Shown: positions 37,001 through 51,000 of the stretch, in pieces
How positions within the stretch are numbered: position 1 is the first letter of the stretch
Layout of the letters: every line of letters begins with the position of its first letter
Assembly (NCBI GenBank): GCA_008360955.1
Contig: LUCM01005033.1
Coordinates: forward strand, 1-64,000
Direction of reading: 5' to 3'
Source of the DNA: Fasciolopsis buskii
Taxonomy: Eukaryota > Platyhelminthes > Trematoda > Plagiorchiida > Fasciolidae
DNA length: 64,000 nucleotides
Program-made: the position numbers and the translations under genes
Notes under the pieces: generated by a model
The model's database searches: none
What the model was told of the DNA's origin: nothing
Seen by the model: the letters and a program-made list of their open reading frames with translations, nothing else

Positions 37001-40000
37001 CGCTGCATGCTGTAAGCGCAGGCCTGACGACCTGACAACAAATATCATGGAGATTTTCGGTGTTGAAAGGTCCTACTGGAAAGGCGCGAATTCATGCAAG
37101 GTGGACTGTTTCGAAATTACACGAGCATTCAAAAATATACGTTCATCGAAAAGTAAATTAACTCACTGCAAAGTTACTCACATCCGAAGCAAGAGATAAA
37201 ATATCACGAGTAACTAAATTTACAAATTTAAAGCGTCTTTATCTTACGTTTCGTGGATTTTAAAGACTGATGGTGACAGTTCAATATTCACTGAAATACA
37301 GGAACTCACCGAGCAGCAGAAAAAAACAAAACTGAATTGATTGCCGTCATATCCGAACGAAAAATAGAAATACCATTTAGAATCTCGCTTTGTTTTACAG
37401 GCGCCCAATATTTGGTTGCGAAAAAGCGCTTGTGTTCAGATAGAATTAGGGAACACGAGAGTCCTTAAGTCTTGATAATGAAGTTGCTTCCTTGTAAAAT
37501 GATTGAAGATGCATCAGGTGGTGAAGGAAAATCCTCATCAACAGAAAACGTTTTCATTGTCAAGCTCCAGTGCTTTATACGATTTGGTGAACTTCCCATG
37601 CCGAAAAACAAACTGAAACGTACTGTGAGGCTCGCTTGCGCATAAGATTCGTGAAAGGGATGCCTCAACTTCAATAGTTACATGTCACTTTTCCCATGGC
37701 CTGTGTATTCTTAAGCTGCATTTTTTCTTTTTCTTTCCCGTTCGGCAAACGCTATCAAATTACCAGTAATCACAGCGACGACGATGACCACGTTGCAAAG
37801 CTCGTCGGTGAAATAAATACCCTTTTGGTGTGAGCCATGGAAGACAAGCCAAATTTTAACAAAACTTAGCCCAAAAAAGGGTGAATCCAAGCCAACTAGC
37901 AGTTTTGGAATTTTGAAAATTCCGACCCTATTCGAATTGAGTGACAGAAAGTATTGCATTTCACATGACACATACATACGTAGAGGTGCACAAGCATGAA
38001 CGTTCATAAATACAGCCTTTGTCGGTTTGTGTCGACAGTAGCGAGCATCTAGCCGGTCCATAACGTTGAAGGAGGGAACTTGGTAGATATTTGTATACAT
38101 GAACATGCACGACCGGTTTACGTAGTTCGTGTTCTTACTTGTTATTGTTGTGCTTGGAACTTTTTAATATCGTCGTTGTCATAGACAAACGCCTAAAGTA
38201 TGCATACGCGTGTCCCATTAGAGACCAAATTATGTACAAAACTGTGCGTGATGTAATGTCAACAATGATATTGTCACTGTAAACCTAGAAATGGGATGCA
38301 TGGTAGCTTTTTCTCAGCTAAAATCGGCTCTGATATAATATGGTGAACAATCTTACAAAACTTACATTTCCTTGCTTTTCTTCAATCAGTTTTTTAGGAT
38401 CGCTTGTTCCCAGTCGCGAGCAGGCAATTTTTGAATGGACTTATACAGGCGGTTTATGGAGTTGCCTTTCCACCTGCCACGGTTTATTGAGTGTTATTGA
38501 AGCCCTAAGCCTAGGCCATTTTTCTTGCCATCCCTTAGATACACCAGCGAAATTCAGATCACGCAACCCAAGCTAACCCTTTCAAGTACAACCTTGCTAT
38601 GCTGGACTCCAGAAAAGAACAGCACGATATATACGGAAAGTGTCCCATGACGTCAAGTTTTTGTTGACCCTCTGAGGCTGCTTTCATGTTCGCCGCTCGT
38701 GCCAAGGCACAAGTAATCTGCACGGGTCGTTGAGTCCTTTTTGCTGATATAGCCATAAATATCTTCATCCATCAGATTGACTTTTGGCCGAAGTTGTCAT
38801 CTTCATAGATCCTCTTCCTGCAACCATATTGCATTGCCAACCGCATTAAACAGCTTTACTCGGATGTGATGAAAAGTAGACGCACACATAGCATTGCATG
38901 CCTCCTCCCACCTGAAGGTTGCACAGGTCGCGCGGTACCGGCTTCTGAAGCAGCATTATTCAACATATCTGACGTTGTCCTTCATAGGACTTTGATTCAG
39001 ATCGACTGCCTGATGATCGATTTTGGGTAGCGTACAGATGTTTCCCGCAATTGCTGAGATGTCTGGGGCTTCCTTTCTTGGATTTTGGCATTTCGCGCGA
39101 CGGAGCAATCATAGTCCAGTATGTAAAAAGGTGTTCCAGATTAAGTGGACTCCGACTGTAACCAATTCTTGTTCATTTGTTAATCTATGCTTAAAAGTAG
39201 GTTTACTTCCTGAGGGCTTAGATCTGCCTGGTGTTAGCGACGTCGAAGGTTTGGACAGCCTCATCTACCGGTGGTTCTCCATTTTAAAGGTGTGACAAAG
39301 AAATCTAGACAGATTCATGGTTTGACACAACCTTATCCTACTTGTGTTCAAAAACTTCCCAAACTGGGCCATATCTATCAGCAGCTCGAAAAACCATCAC
39401 GTAGTCCCCAAAATTACTAACAACTTGCTTCTCCACGTCATTCACCCTCGACACACAGGCGCTTGCTCCGTGACCCCGCGTCTCTCATAGTGCATTTACT
39501 TCAACCGAGGAAGAATCATTGTTAACCAGGTGCACTTCCACAAATACTTCCCAAAGGCCGCAGTCAAATTCTTAAGATCACAAATGAACGGGCTACAGGT
39601 AGTTTGTGGCTACATGTCAGAAGCCTTGATGATGGAGGGCACAAGAGCGTTTAGGTTGATTGTGGATACTGACCGAAGCCTTGCGCTCACGGACGCACTG
39701 TGCATACCATAGAAGACCTTTATTTCAAGTCCCCCTCACTGTAGATGACTCTAAATATCTTTTCAAAAGCTCCAAATGCAGAAAGGTCTGGCCTACAGAG
39801 ATAACTGCTCTATACTTCGAAACCAGGTGTAGCCCTAACGGTTGCATCAAGGGTAGCCTGAGGTACGACGTCAAGCTTATTGAGTTTTATTATATTAGCA
39901 AACACGTCCACTAACGGGGATTTTGCCAGCAAACTCCGCTTGAGATGCCTATTCTCCAAGTCCACTGGGTTTGCTTAAGGGTCGCAAAGGATTGCACCCA

Positions 40001-43000
40001 TTTAACTTGGTGTGCAGGCCACAGATCTCACTAGGAGATCCAAATAGGCCACAAATAAGCCACTGCCTACGAACGGAAATAGTAACTTGCAGGAATGAAT
40101 ATATGGAACCTTACTTTGGGGAATGTAAGCAACAGAAAACCCATCCAGTGATGCACCCATCATTTGCAGCTCTTTGAAAGACCAACGCACCGTGAAGTCC
40201 TGCACTTCATACCTCTCAAGACTAAGAAAAGACAAAAGATAAATGGGAGGTGGAGATGCATTTCCTTTAGTGCGTTGTAATATGTCATACTGTGGTCAAC
40301 GATCAAACCCCGAGCATCAACAGTTGCCGCCAAAATGTCGTCAGAGTACTTGCTCACCTGCGTCGTTGCCGATTGTGCAAAATAAAACTGGTACCTAACG
40401 ACGTTGTCCTTCTTCATTATATTCAAAAGACCCTGACAACTGCAACATGCATAACCTTGACCACATCCCTGCGTATCTCAAAGAGCCGAAACCCATTCAG
40501 CCAACTGTTTGCATCGCGAATAGTAAAGAAGCGATAAAAACTTGCACTAACATAAGAACAAGCTCATGGAGCATTTTGGAACTTTCAGGCGAGTTTTCAA
40601 TAATGCAGTTCTTGTTCCGCCTTCAGCTAGTTCTTCCGCAGACGTAACAAATGACTGAACACCACAGCATCATTTTTGTGGAGCATGCGTTGCTTCACAG
40701 CCTTACACCATCTCTCATCTCACGAGAGTTATAAATACTGAACATGTTGTTTTAGAACGTCTGCAGGTGATTATTTGATTACGCCGCCAAAAATTGCGAG
40801 ATACCGAGACTCGAATCTCGCCGACACTGAAATCGACAAAAGTGAACTTTTATTAGGTTAAAGCTGTGGAAAAGCATCCGGGTGAGTGCGCAGCCCACTT
40901 TCGACACTGGTACTTTAAAAAACAGCAAAATCAGAAAACGCACACTTTTAAAAAGCTGAACACCATCTTGGAAACCATCAGGATTATTGCAAAACAAACG
41001 AAAGCACTCCTTAAGCAAAACATGGTTGTTTTTATATTTGGCCGCTTTCGTTGGGGCAGCTACCGCAAGCAACAGAGTGCACTCAAAGAGACAAGGAACT
41101 CACGGAATCATATATCTTGAAGCGAATATTAAAACAAAATTTATCCCGCAAGAGTTATATACCATCCAAAACCGTCAAAAGTCGAGATCCTATTTAGGCC
41201 ATGTTTTACATACCACCCAGTTGCAACAGATCAACATACACACAAAAGAATGGGTGGAGATGAACGGTTGAGGCTGATATGCCTTTGGCTTATCATGTAG
41301 ACCGGAAGTTTGGAACCCCACATCAAGATGGCCATAAGAAAAAATCGGAACACAGCATGACCAGACCAATGACTTGCTGCAAAAAAGGTGCAAGTTGCGA
41401 CAAGAGGGATGAATGAGCGAATAGTGATAGGCAGACACATGGGACGTGAAAATGCAAAGAATGGATGTCCTGGAGGAGTGCTTTGTTAGGGACTTGTTGA
41501 CGTCAAGCAGGTTTGAATGAGTTTTATAAATGTATGTTTTGATAACGATAAGTGGTATATTTCTCAGAGTACGCCGAGATGTATGTAGGACGCACGACCA
41601 CAGTATGACGAACAGCGAAAAGCGGTTCATTGACGTGAGATAGACGGTGTAACTTTGAAGATATCGTAGGACAGCATGGAGATCAAATCAGGACAGGGTG
41701 CTTAATAACACGTGTTATTCAAATTCATCGTAAATGAGACTGCCAGTAGCCTCGAACGTCATAGTTCCTTTGAATCTCATAGAACACTTATCATTGGGCA
41801 CAAGCGGGTGCATACTGGATTGACGAAAAAGGCAGGAGGAAGAAATGCTTGCTTTGATGTTTACTGAACAGGAGCCTGAGAGAGCGAATTGTTAAACAAC
41901 GGATGGAAAATAATGTTCATTGGTCCGAATGGTGTGGGAGTGGCGGACCAAGTCGGTGTGAATCCCTATGGACTCGCAAAGAATAAAAATATTGTGCCTA
42001 TATGAAGGGCAGTCGTGCGCATTTACAGGAATGGGTGATGAAACCAACGGGTGTCGTTATAAAGAGTATTTCAGTGTGGACGACGGATAGAATGCACATC
42101 TTGCAGAATTATCAATAAGTTTTTGCCACGGTCTTGTCCAAGTTTGCTATAGCGAAGTGAAAAAGGTGACACAATCAGCAGGTAGGGTTAGATAATGCGA
42201 ATGAAATTTAGTGGCGAAAACGGCATGTGCATCTGAACTAAAGGGCGGTATAGGCAGCAGTAACGATTTGTTGTCGGTTTGTGAACCGAAATACAGAGAG
42301 CTTCGGAAGATGACCAGTTGATGGGACCGCGGTTGTACGCTTAGACGACAACCTCCCAGGCGCTCTTGCCCAGGACGAATATGTATTTGTTACGGAACTC
42401 TAATTACTTCAGAGAGTAAATAGCCTGGAAAATAAGGGGAATTACTCCGACAAGCTGCAGGCCCTACCTCCAGCGAAACCTTCTGGTCCTCACAGTTATC
42501 CATAGGCAGAACAGATACCTGGCCTACCAGTGTTGCAGCATGTCTTTCGACCACATTTATAATGATCATTATGCGATGGCGGTGTAATAAATTTAGACTA
42601 GTGATTGCGGTAGGTAGTTAAAGCATGACCTGATCAGACTAATTTTCATGTGGTTGAGAATGAAGTAATAAGTCTGAAGACTAAGCGTGCGCATGTTTTG
42701 GGGTCTCGGGAACAATCTAGATTTTGTATTGAACGCTGCTCCCACTGGGCGGTTAGGATGACCAGCATAAAACAGAATATATATAACTCTCTTGATTTTT
42801 GGGGATCCCGGCCAAGTGGGGAAGACAGCCATTGCCTTCCAGCCATATTTTGCGCCCGCGATAAGTACACTTGATGCATTCAAACATGGTGATACTCCCG
42901 GTGCAGGACTGTTAATCAGTCTCGAAAAGGTATTTGCGAATCATTGTCTAGCTCTGATTTAAAGCTCGGAAACTCTTACCCAGCAAATGACACTGCCTGT

Positions 43001-43411
43001 TATGATCTTGTGAGCAAAAACACGTTGCAAAGCATGTTTGACTTCTGTTTTTCGTGTCTGCACTTTACCTGCCTTGCAAAAGGTTGATATTGTCTTGCGC
43101 ATTCCTCTCGCAAACCGAGAGATATATTATTGTTATTATTGTTATTATTAATTAACTTTGCACTGGTTTTGGAGACTCGTATTGCATTACTATATGTTTA
43201 AATGTCAACTGGAGTTAGCTCATAACCTTTGGGCCATTAGTGAACAAGAAGGGTTCACGTTGGACTTTATGCAAAGTACATTGATTATGTACACCAGGGT
43301 TAACAATTGGCAAAACACTTTAGTAGATCATTCTGCTGAAAACGGGGACGGGTTTTGAAGCGACTTTTTGATGAAGACGGCCTGCTCCCTGTTTGACAGA
43401 TAAGATTATAC
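34001..43411. other. Unrecognised intergenic DNA
   Basis: No gene, RNA or mobile element could be recognised. Reading frames such as 37711-38106 (minus, 131 codons), 39530-39914 (plus) and 41190-41630 (minus, 146 codons) show no family motifs or matching splice junctions. An ATT/GTT microsatellite lies just before 43150, downstream of 43120. Confidence 0.45.
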
Positions 43412-43999
43412 TCACTTCATAAGAGATGTGCCTACTCCGTAGGTGGTAACTTGATATTTTTTGTTTGCTATACACTCCTTAGCACAAAGTTCATCACGAA
43501 ATTTAAATAAAACTGGACAGTTACTTTTGGGGGATTTTTTCCGGAGCCCAGAACACTGACAGGAGTGGTGGGTCAGGCTACAAGCATTGAGAATGGTAGA
43601 TTGGACCAGTGGCAGTGATAGGCCGTCGGGTACATCAAAGAGAGCGGCGTTCTTTGCATTGGCAAGGAGTTTGTGAGCTTTCTTAGTGACGGAGTCAAAA
43701 GAGCGTCCTGTGGTAGCTAGATTGCTGGCATTATTGTCATTGGAAGGGTCAATTAAGCTAACTAATGGGAACAATTTCAGCGACAGGTCCTCGACCTGTT
43801 GTACTCTGATTTCAAAGTCCCTTAGTCTTTTCGAGACGTCAAAAGTTTTGGGACTAGAATTACTAAATATCTCAATAAGCGGGACTGAGCATGCTTTAGC
43901 GGAATCAGGGGTTTTAAGGGTTTCCTTAGAATTACGGTGCGGCGCTGACGTCGCTTTGGTTCGGCTGGTGAAGGCATCATGCCAATTGTAGAAAGTCAA
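43412..43999 (-). CDS. 195-codon open frame, unknown; possible retroelement ORF1 remnant
   Basis: This is the longest uninterrupted minus-strand frame in the 34-53 kb region. It is rich in Ser, Lys and Asp, with a stretch around FEIRVQQVEDLSLKLF that could form a short coiled coil. A later part (FDVPDGLSLPLVQSTILNAC followed by a Cys/Lys-rich CQCSGLRKKSPKSNCP) vaguely recalls nucleic-acid-binding ORF1 proteins of LINEs. I cannot assign a family. No start context, neighbouring exon or reverse transcriptase was found with it. It could be chance, but its length is unusual for this base composition. Confidence 0.25.
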   Translation of the reverse strand: MTFYNWHDAFTSRTKATSAPHRNSKETLKTPDSAKACSVPLIEIFSNSSPKTFDVSKRLRDFEIRVQQVEDLSLKLFPLVSLIDPSNDNNASNLATTGRSFDSVTKKAHKLLANAKNAALFDVPDGLSLPLVQSTILNACSLTHHSCQCSGLRKKSPKSNCPVLFKFRDELCAKECIANKKYQVTTYGVGTSLMK

Positions 44000-46900
44000 G
44001 GACGTCTGAAATGGCTATGAGAGGCTATGAACGTTTGGTAACAGGCAACGGTATGGTTTCAAAAACTACGGGAGCGTAAAGGTGAGAAGGGAAATAAAAA
44101 GGCTAATTGGCGAAAATGCTCATAGAAGCAGATCGATAGACGGGTAGAATATGTGGTTAGCAGCATAAAGACTTTTAATATAATAATAATGTATAGTTCT
44201 CGATTTACGAGATTTATGCGAAAGGCGAGATCAAAATTGGGCCAAGATGGCACAGTGCGGACACGGGAAACGGAAACCAAACAAACAATGCAATGTGGTT
44301 TTGCTCACAAAATCATGACAGGCAATGTGATTTCCCGAGCACGAGGTTGTAAATTAAAGTTAGATAACGGTTCGCGAAGATTTTCCTGTGGCTGACAATC
44401 AGTCTCGACTGCGAGTAATACTACGATTGAATGCAGCAAAGTTGCGTATCGCGGGCTCAAAACATGACTGGCGGGCAATGGCTGTCGCCGCCTGTCGGCC
44501 GGGCTTCTCGATAATGGAGAGAGTTGTATGGCGGAGATGGGTATCAATACGGATGTGATAACGGAATGGAGATGAGCAAAAAACAGACTGGATAATAAAT
44601 GCAGTATAAAACTGGAAAATTCTGAAAGCACAGTCCGTTAAGCAAGGAAGGCGGCGACAATCGATGGGAATTGTGCCATCGTAATACTAATACATGAGGT
44701 TTGTTCCAAGTACTTTTGAGTTCATAAATTTCAGCTGCGTCTAGAAATGAAGGTGGCATTGGAAAAGAAGGAGAGCTGGAGTCAAATGAGACGACGTCTG
44801 GCGAACTCTTGTGAGGAACCGTTGCCAGCAGCATCGGTCTATTGTCAAATTCCGCAAACCAGAATAGATTTTGATGAAAAATGACAGTCCTCAGCTTTTT
44901 GGAATGGCAGGATGCATTACAAACGTCAGTTTATATCAGATGTCAATAAAAATGCTGTCCATTCGTGAGTCCGTTCTGTATGGACTTGGCAGAAGAATTT
45001 AGGGAAGGAGCAAGAGGGAGCCAGTATAAATGTGGTCCACGTGAACTTATGAGCTACAGTGCTGTTTACCACAACAGTGCTAATGGGTGGGGCTGGCCGA
45101 GTGCTGGCCACCCAACCTGAAAAACAACGTTTGAGGGTGAACGCAGGGGGTATGATCCGCCAACCTAGTTGCACTCGCACACCGATGCAGCCAAGCCGCC
45201 CGCCCGATGTGCGCCGGCCAAAGCGGTGGATATGACCCTGCCCCGCACTGTTGTGGTAACGCCGGCGTACTCGTGGTATGGTGGAAGGAATTCAAGCATG
45301 GTGGGGTAAGAGAGGCATCGCCTTTCCAGGATCGGATAATCGCCAGAGCACGTGTTGTGTTTTGATCCAAATAGTATTATGAGGCCTAGAAGCGAGAGAA
45401 AATAACGGACGTCAGTCTGGCCTAGCTGTCAGCTTACGAGGTCCAGGCGGAAGTTGAATATATGGCGGTCCGTGCTTGAATCAAATACTGACAGAAGGGT
45501 CAGCGAGGGATAAGGTCAGAGGTTAATGGTCAAAAAATTTAGGGAATATTTTCAACTTGGAATACGGCTCTAATTATTTTAAAGATACTACAATATCACC
45601 TATATTGCAAAAGACGCCAGCGAGAACAACAAAAGCGAGGAACGGTGTACCACAGTTGGTAAGGTTTCCCAAGTGAGGGACACGAGGGAAATCTTTAGTC
45701 GTCTCCACATATACCCTAATGAGAAGCTTCTTCTTGTCAGCGGCTTTGGTGATCGAGTTACATGATTCAATTTGACAAGGAGTAAATGATCGCAGTTTAG
45801 GGTAGAAGTGCTGATTTTTATGACTAAGACTATACAACGCTAAGCACGTCATCAGAATAATTTTCAGTAGCCGCTCAAAAATCCTGAAGAGTATAAGGAT
45901 ATGGTTAAAAGGATAAAATTTTGGCTAAGTAAAGAAAAGGCCACTTTCGTGCCGTGGAAAAATGAGTGATTTTCAAAAAGGTGGAAAGGTGCCACAGTTT
46001 GAACAGAACGTGTGAGTATTCATCAAGGGAACAGGGTTATTGAATACATCAAGTCGAATTAGTACTGGGCGATACTGTCATGGCCAAGACGAGCTAACGT
46101 CATAGTATTAGGACATAGCTTGATCACGACGGGCGGAAATGGTTCAAAATCTGAAAGCGCAAGGCCGTCAAAGCGACTTAGACGTTCTAGAATTTGGTGA
46201 ACTTCTGCTGCCATAGCAGAGGAAAAGATTTCCCTGAATGGTTCGGCAATAGGGTCATCGGGTGGCATAACGTTAAGAACATTAGTGTGAAAACGAGTGG
46301 TCAGTGCTTTAACCATGTTTGAATTGGAAACGGTTTCCCATATTCAGAATGGTGCTTTAAAATCTGGAAGCAACACGCAGTCCGCTTTGATGCAAAACCA
46401 AAGGAGGAACAAAACCACTTCGCAAACTCTACGGTACTTTTCATGATTTAGAAATTAGTATGCAACAAGCAAACCTTTGAAATTTAGCGTAAGTTATTAT
46501 CCAGCCAAAAGGTAGCTGAAAATAAAATAAAATTCCGCGTAAAAAAATGCTCAATGAAAAAGAATAAATAAAAATACCCATTCTGTGGCTCAAGTAAATG
46601 CTAAAGTTTCTGCTCACTTGGCCAAGTCCAACAAGCACTTGCCTGACCCTGACTATCAAAGATCAATACGAACCAACTGAATGTCTACAGTCGACCAGCA
46701 TGAGTGGTAAAAGCAAAAGTGGACTGTACAAAAACAAGTCGTTCCACGCCAGGTGACATATAACGGCTCCGAATATTCATAATATCAGTTAGAGAGCACA
46801 AGGGCAAAAGGACTAAAAACAAATGCATGGAGCCGAAAATAAATGATAAACACCAGTGTCATTACGAGAAAGTCGGACAAGAATGGTCAGGTCTCGCGAT

Positions 46901-47940
46901 AAAAACAAGCAGAAGAACGACAGAAGGAAGTTTTTGCCAATCTGGATGTGACGGAATTTGGTTCCCGGACACCAGTTATCTAGCTCCGCGCGAAAGAGCA
47001 AGAACTCCGAGTTCGCGCCAACTTGGGGATGCCCACACTACACATGGGTTTGGATAAAATCCAGGCCGGGGCAACAAGTTACCGGGGTTTACAGCAGATG
47101 GGGTCTAAGTAGATAAACTATAGATAATAAACAAAAAACTCCCGTTAATATTAGGGAATGCGTTTGTTGCCCAGAAACGTGTAAATCATAATTGAAAGCA
47201 TCTTATTGGAAGAAGTCACCTGTATGGTCACTGTAGGATGAGGTCAGTGTTTCCGAATCTGCAACAATGCACGAAAATAGCGACATTGGGTGCTATATGG
47301 AAAGCTGATTCAAAGATGGAGAGTCAGAGTTACGGTTTTAGAGTGGCCCGGTTTGCCAAATAGCAAAGGAAGAACTACTAAGCCCTGGGGCTCAGTGAGT
47401 GATGGTATCAATGTTTCATATTTGGAGCCTTCATATTATGGAAGGCCATGGTGAGGCAGATTCACTGGTCTTGTTTCAGCAGCGTCCATAGGATTAGCAT
47501 GATTGACCCCAGATTCTCAAAGAAGGAAGTTGTGCTACAGGCCAGCACAGATCGACTGACAGCAGAGGAAGATTTACATAGTTAACTTGTGCATTAGCAC
47601 AACAATAAATCAGTTGGGCCGAACGAAATTCTTCCGTTCATTATCAAGCCATTGGCGGGCAACATCGGCAGTTCGGCCTGCAAATTTTTCCCTTCCACTA
47701 CTGACCAGGCTGAATTCCAGAAAGCTTGGAGCACAGCGGAGATTGTGTCTATATAAAACATTGCAACGAATGTTGTTACGAAAATCTTCAGGCCAGTCGG
47801 TGCTACCAGAAGTCAGCAGAAGTTGAATGATAAGTTATTCGAGTCGCGTATGGCTAAGAATTAACGAAGAATATTTTGTCTATTATATTATTTTTGGACG
47901 AAATAACAACGTACATCATTTTTTGAAGAAGGAGGGCGCG
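44000..47940. other. Purine-rich stretch with unassigned minus-strand frames
   Basis: Minus-strand frames at 44544-44834 (open upstream to about 44935), 45574-45852 and 46059-46316 have protein-like composition, for example LERLSRFDGLALSDFEPFPP in the last. None matches a family I know, and no consistent exon chain could be built. A GC-rich island (many GCC/CCG) sits near 45175-45260. There are no RNA genes. Confidence 0.3.
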
Positions 47941-48045
47941 GCCAAGAAAAGGCGAGGAAGCGGAATAATTGACCAGGATCAGGGGATCGGAACCTGCGGC
48001 CTTCAGGTACAAGTGTCACGACATCACCAGCTTTGCAACTGACTT
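47941..48045 (-). repeat. tRNA-derived SINE head, diverged copy
   Basis: Contains GATCGGAACCTGCGGCCTTCAGG and CACGACATCACC..CTTTGCAAC, aligning with the same part of 28912-29039 and 3301-3430. The B-box is degraded. The repeat relationship is seen in the sequence; orientation is inferred from the family. Confidence 0.45.
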
Positions 48046-51000
48046 GTCTCACAAATTTCGCCTGTTATTTGAAATAGGCCGTAGGAAGATTAAATGGGGG
48101 TGAGCGGGTGGAAATGCGCTATTTCAACCTCATTGTAGAACGCTGCTAGTGAGCTGGGACTCAGTCTTGAAGAAAAACAGTACCTACCTTGAACAGGTGC
48201 GGCATTCGGCAATGCGTGTGGGTGGCGGTAGTGGTAAAAATTCACAACGCCACCGGCCCTGCAACTTGCACCTCGAATTGTTGTACAGATGGAGGGACGG
48301 AATTGTTGTAATTGAAACCCTTAAATGGGTAAGGGCTTATCACATATTTCCCAAGACGTATATTCTCTCGGAGCAGAGACTACCGTGCACTTAATCACAA
48401 GGGTGTGGTTGGGAGCGAACGATCGTGGTTGTTTCTTAGGTCGCATCCCTTTAATAACAATGTAGTTAACATGTAGAAGAGATTACCGTGGGACGTCACA
48501 ACAGCGTAGTACGTGACTCCTGTTTAATACGCCTCTCTAAATCCTCGGTATATGGTTCTCAGACCAGGCAAAGCCAAATCGATGCTAATCCCAAATCAGA
48601 AAGAGGCTGATCCCAAAGTTTCCTCGGTGATGGATTAAACGACCATCAAGCAGCACAAAAATACAAACGTCAAAATGCGATAGAACTGGAGTCAAGGTCA
48701 AAGTCTATCGGACGTTAACAGGTGGTCCTGCCGCTACCCGAGACAAAAACAAAGTGGCAAGAATCAAAAAAGGGTCACGAGAACAAATTTAGTGATGAAC
48801 ACGGAATGTGAACATTCTGTGTATGTTGTTAAATTTGAGGTGTTCACAATCGATATAATTGGTTGTCGAATGGACTGGAGGACTTTCAATCTAGTCCTTT
48901 ACGGCGTTGCGTCAAAACTCTGATGCGGTTCTTCCTAAGGCAAGAAAATGAACAGGGAGCTGTCGGTGTGCATTTGATTTTACTCATTGTCTTACTGCAC
49001 TTGAAAGGAGAACCCATGCGAATAATGATATCTGTAGCTGTCAGTATGAGATGAACCCAACTGCTCATGTTTATTCGACCAAGACCAAATCAACCGAAGC
49101 TGCAACATGTGGGTGCCAAGTCGGAGGGCTTCTCTATGAACTCCGTGCTTTACTAATAAGGTGTTTAATTTCAGACATTTCTAAGCAGATCAAAAATCAC
49201 ACTTATTATTGCAAACACTAGCCTGGTATACCCCTGGCATCCCAGAAGAGGAAGCCTTTACAAGTTTTTACCACTTCTTTCTAAATGATTCTTAATAAAC
49301 AGGGCCCTAGGTGTAACCATTAACCTAAGTAACCTTCTCCCCACCTCCCCTTAAACCTATTGAAACTTCCCTCCCTCAATCACTTTGACGTAATTACTTC
49401 GCCTAAATTATCTTCTTTGGCGGATGCCATTCATCGAACTCCTGGAGCAGTCTAGAGTAGTCCGCAATTATTACTGAGCAACTGAGTGTCTTAAAGCGGG
49501 GCCGCTACTCCACCACCTGTTTCCATGGGAGAAGTTCAGTGACCAAGCAGTAAAATGCATCAAATATACCACCGAAGGCTATTTTGGACATGCGATAGCT
49601 ACCCCCATACTGGAAATCCTTTGAATCTGCCAACTTTTGGATCCAGCCAGATACCTCTCCGGGCAGGGTCCGCCGTTCTGATTTTCGGTGCTCCTAAATC
49701 ATTGAGTAGACAGGACAACCCCCGTTCCCTTATTAGAAAAAATCAGCCGCGTGATACATACATTTGGCTGCCATTTAGTGGCCGGCAGGCAGTCTAGAAG
49801 ATGAAAAAGCCACCTATTCCAAACGGCAAACTTGAACAATATCCGCGCATTCTAGGCAAAAGCATTTAGAGATACGCCAATGCCCTCAGTGCCCATACCG
49901 ATATCCAAATCCGGCAGATCGACAATTACCTTGTGACTGGGAAATGGTCAACTACTACACTCGACTCCCGTTCAAAGAATGATCCAAGGCGCTCGTACGA
50001 TAAAAATCTTACAACCGTAATTTGGTGCGGCTGCACTCAGGATTTTTCGCAATCTCTGCAAGTCAAACATTAGAGGTCATTTTATCAGGGATGTGTGGTG
50101 CCCTAACTCATGCTCATTTCAGCCCAGCTACGTTTATCAGGCTTGTGCAAAAAAGACAGATCTGAGGGATTTTTGGTGCTCCCGGGAGGAAAGAGGCTGT
50201 CCGTTCGCGACATAATCTTTGGTAGCCTCAATACTTAGGTCCTATTTTGGGGTATAATTTTCCACAACCGCAAATGCCCCACATCGCGCATTGATCCATT
50301 ACGTTTTCTTAACCTTTAAAGAACATCAAATTTAAGCTACCGGAAGGGCAGAAATACTTAATTAGGCAGAAGTTAATTAGCCTGGCGGGCCAGGACAGAA
50401 TTCACTTCTGAATTCCAAAATAGAGCTTGTTCATATTGGCGAGACTCTACATGAACTCACCCCAACAATGCCTCAACTTAGATCTATTCCCGGCTTGCCG
50501 AAAGCAGGTTATCATCAGCCTTATGGTAAAGGTAAGCAATTGCCACCATCACGGTGGCCGAAGACCGACTGACCGAACCTCAATCAAGAGTAAGTTTTTG
50601 GGCACCACATCTGTTTACTTTCGCGATACCGTCTTTATCTCCATTAGCCATCACGGCATACCTCCATGTAAATAATAGTAATGGTGCCCATATTTCTTGG
50701 TTTGCATGAAGCAGAAGCTGACGAACCAGTGAAGTGGGCGAGCGAAGCTTGCATGAAGAGTAGGGTCGAATTTCGGAAGAAAAACGACTCAGGTCCGTGC
50801 ATATTTCAGCAAAGACCATCAGTCATTCCCAAAAAATTAAGAAACGTGGCATCGAATGAAAACAACAGGAATTTCGGGAGCACGGTCCGTTTAAGTGTTC
50901 CACCGTAAAAAGTCGTGGGGCGGAACATGTGGAAATTGATGCTTCACGGCAAAAGACTAGGATTTCCTGAGAATACATCACTGCTGTGATTTATTACCAG

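Noticed and set aside
40800..40845. Another SINE copy (GACTCGAATCTCG)
   Set aside because: A B-box-like word occurs but no A-box at the right spacing and no shared body.
43120..43150. CRISPR or satellite array
   Set aside because: It is a short ATT/GTT microsatellite with no spacers or higher-order unit. No CRISPR arrays or phage-type systems were found, as expected for eukaryotic DNA.
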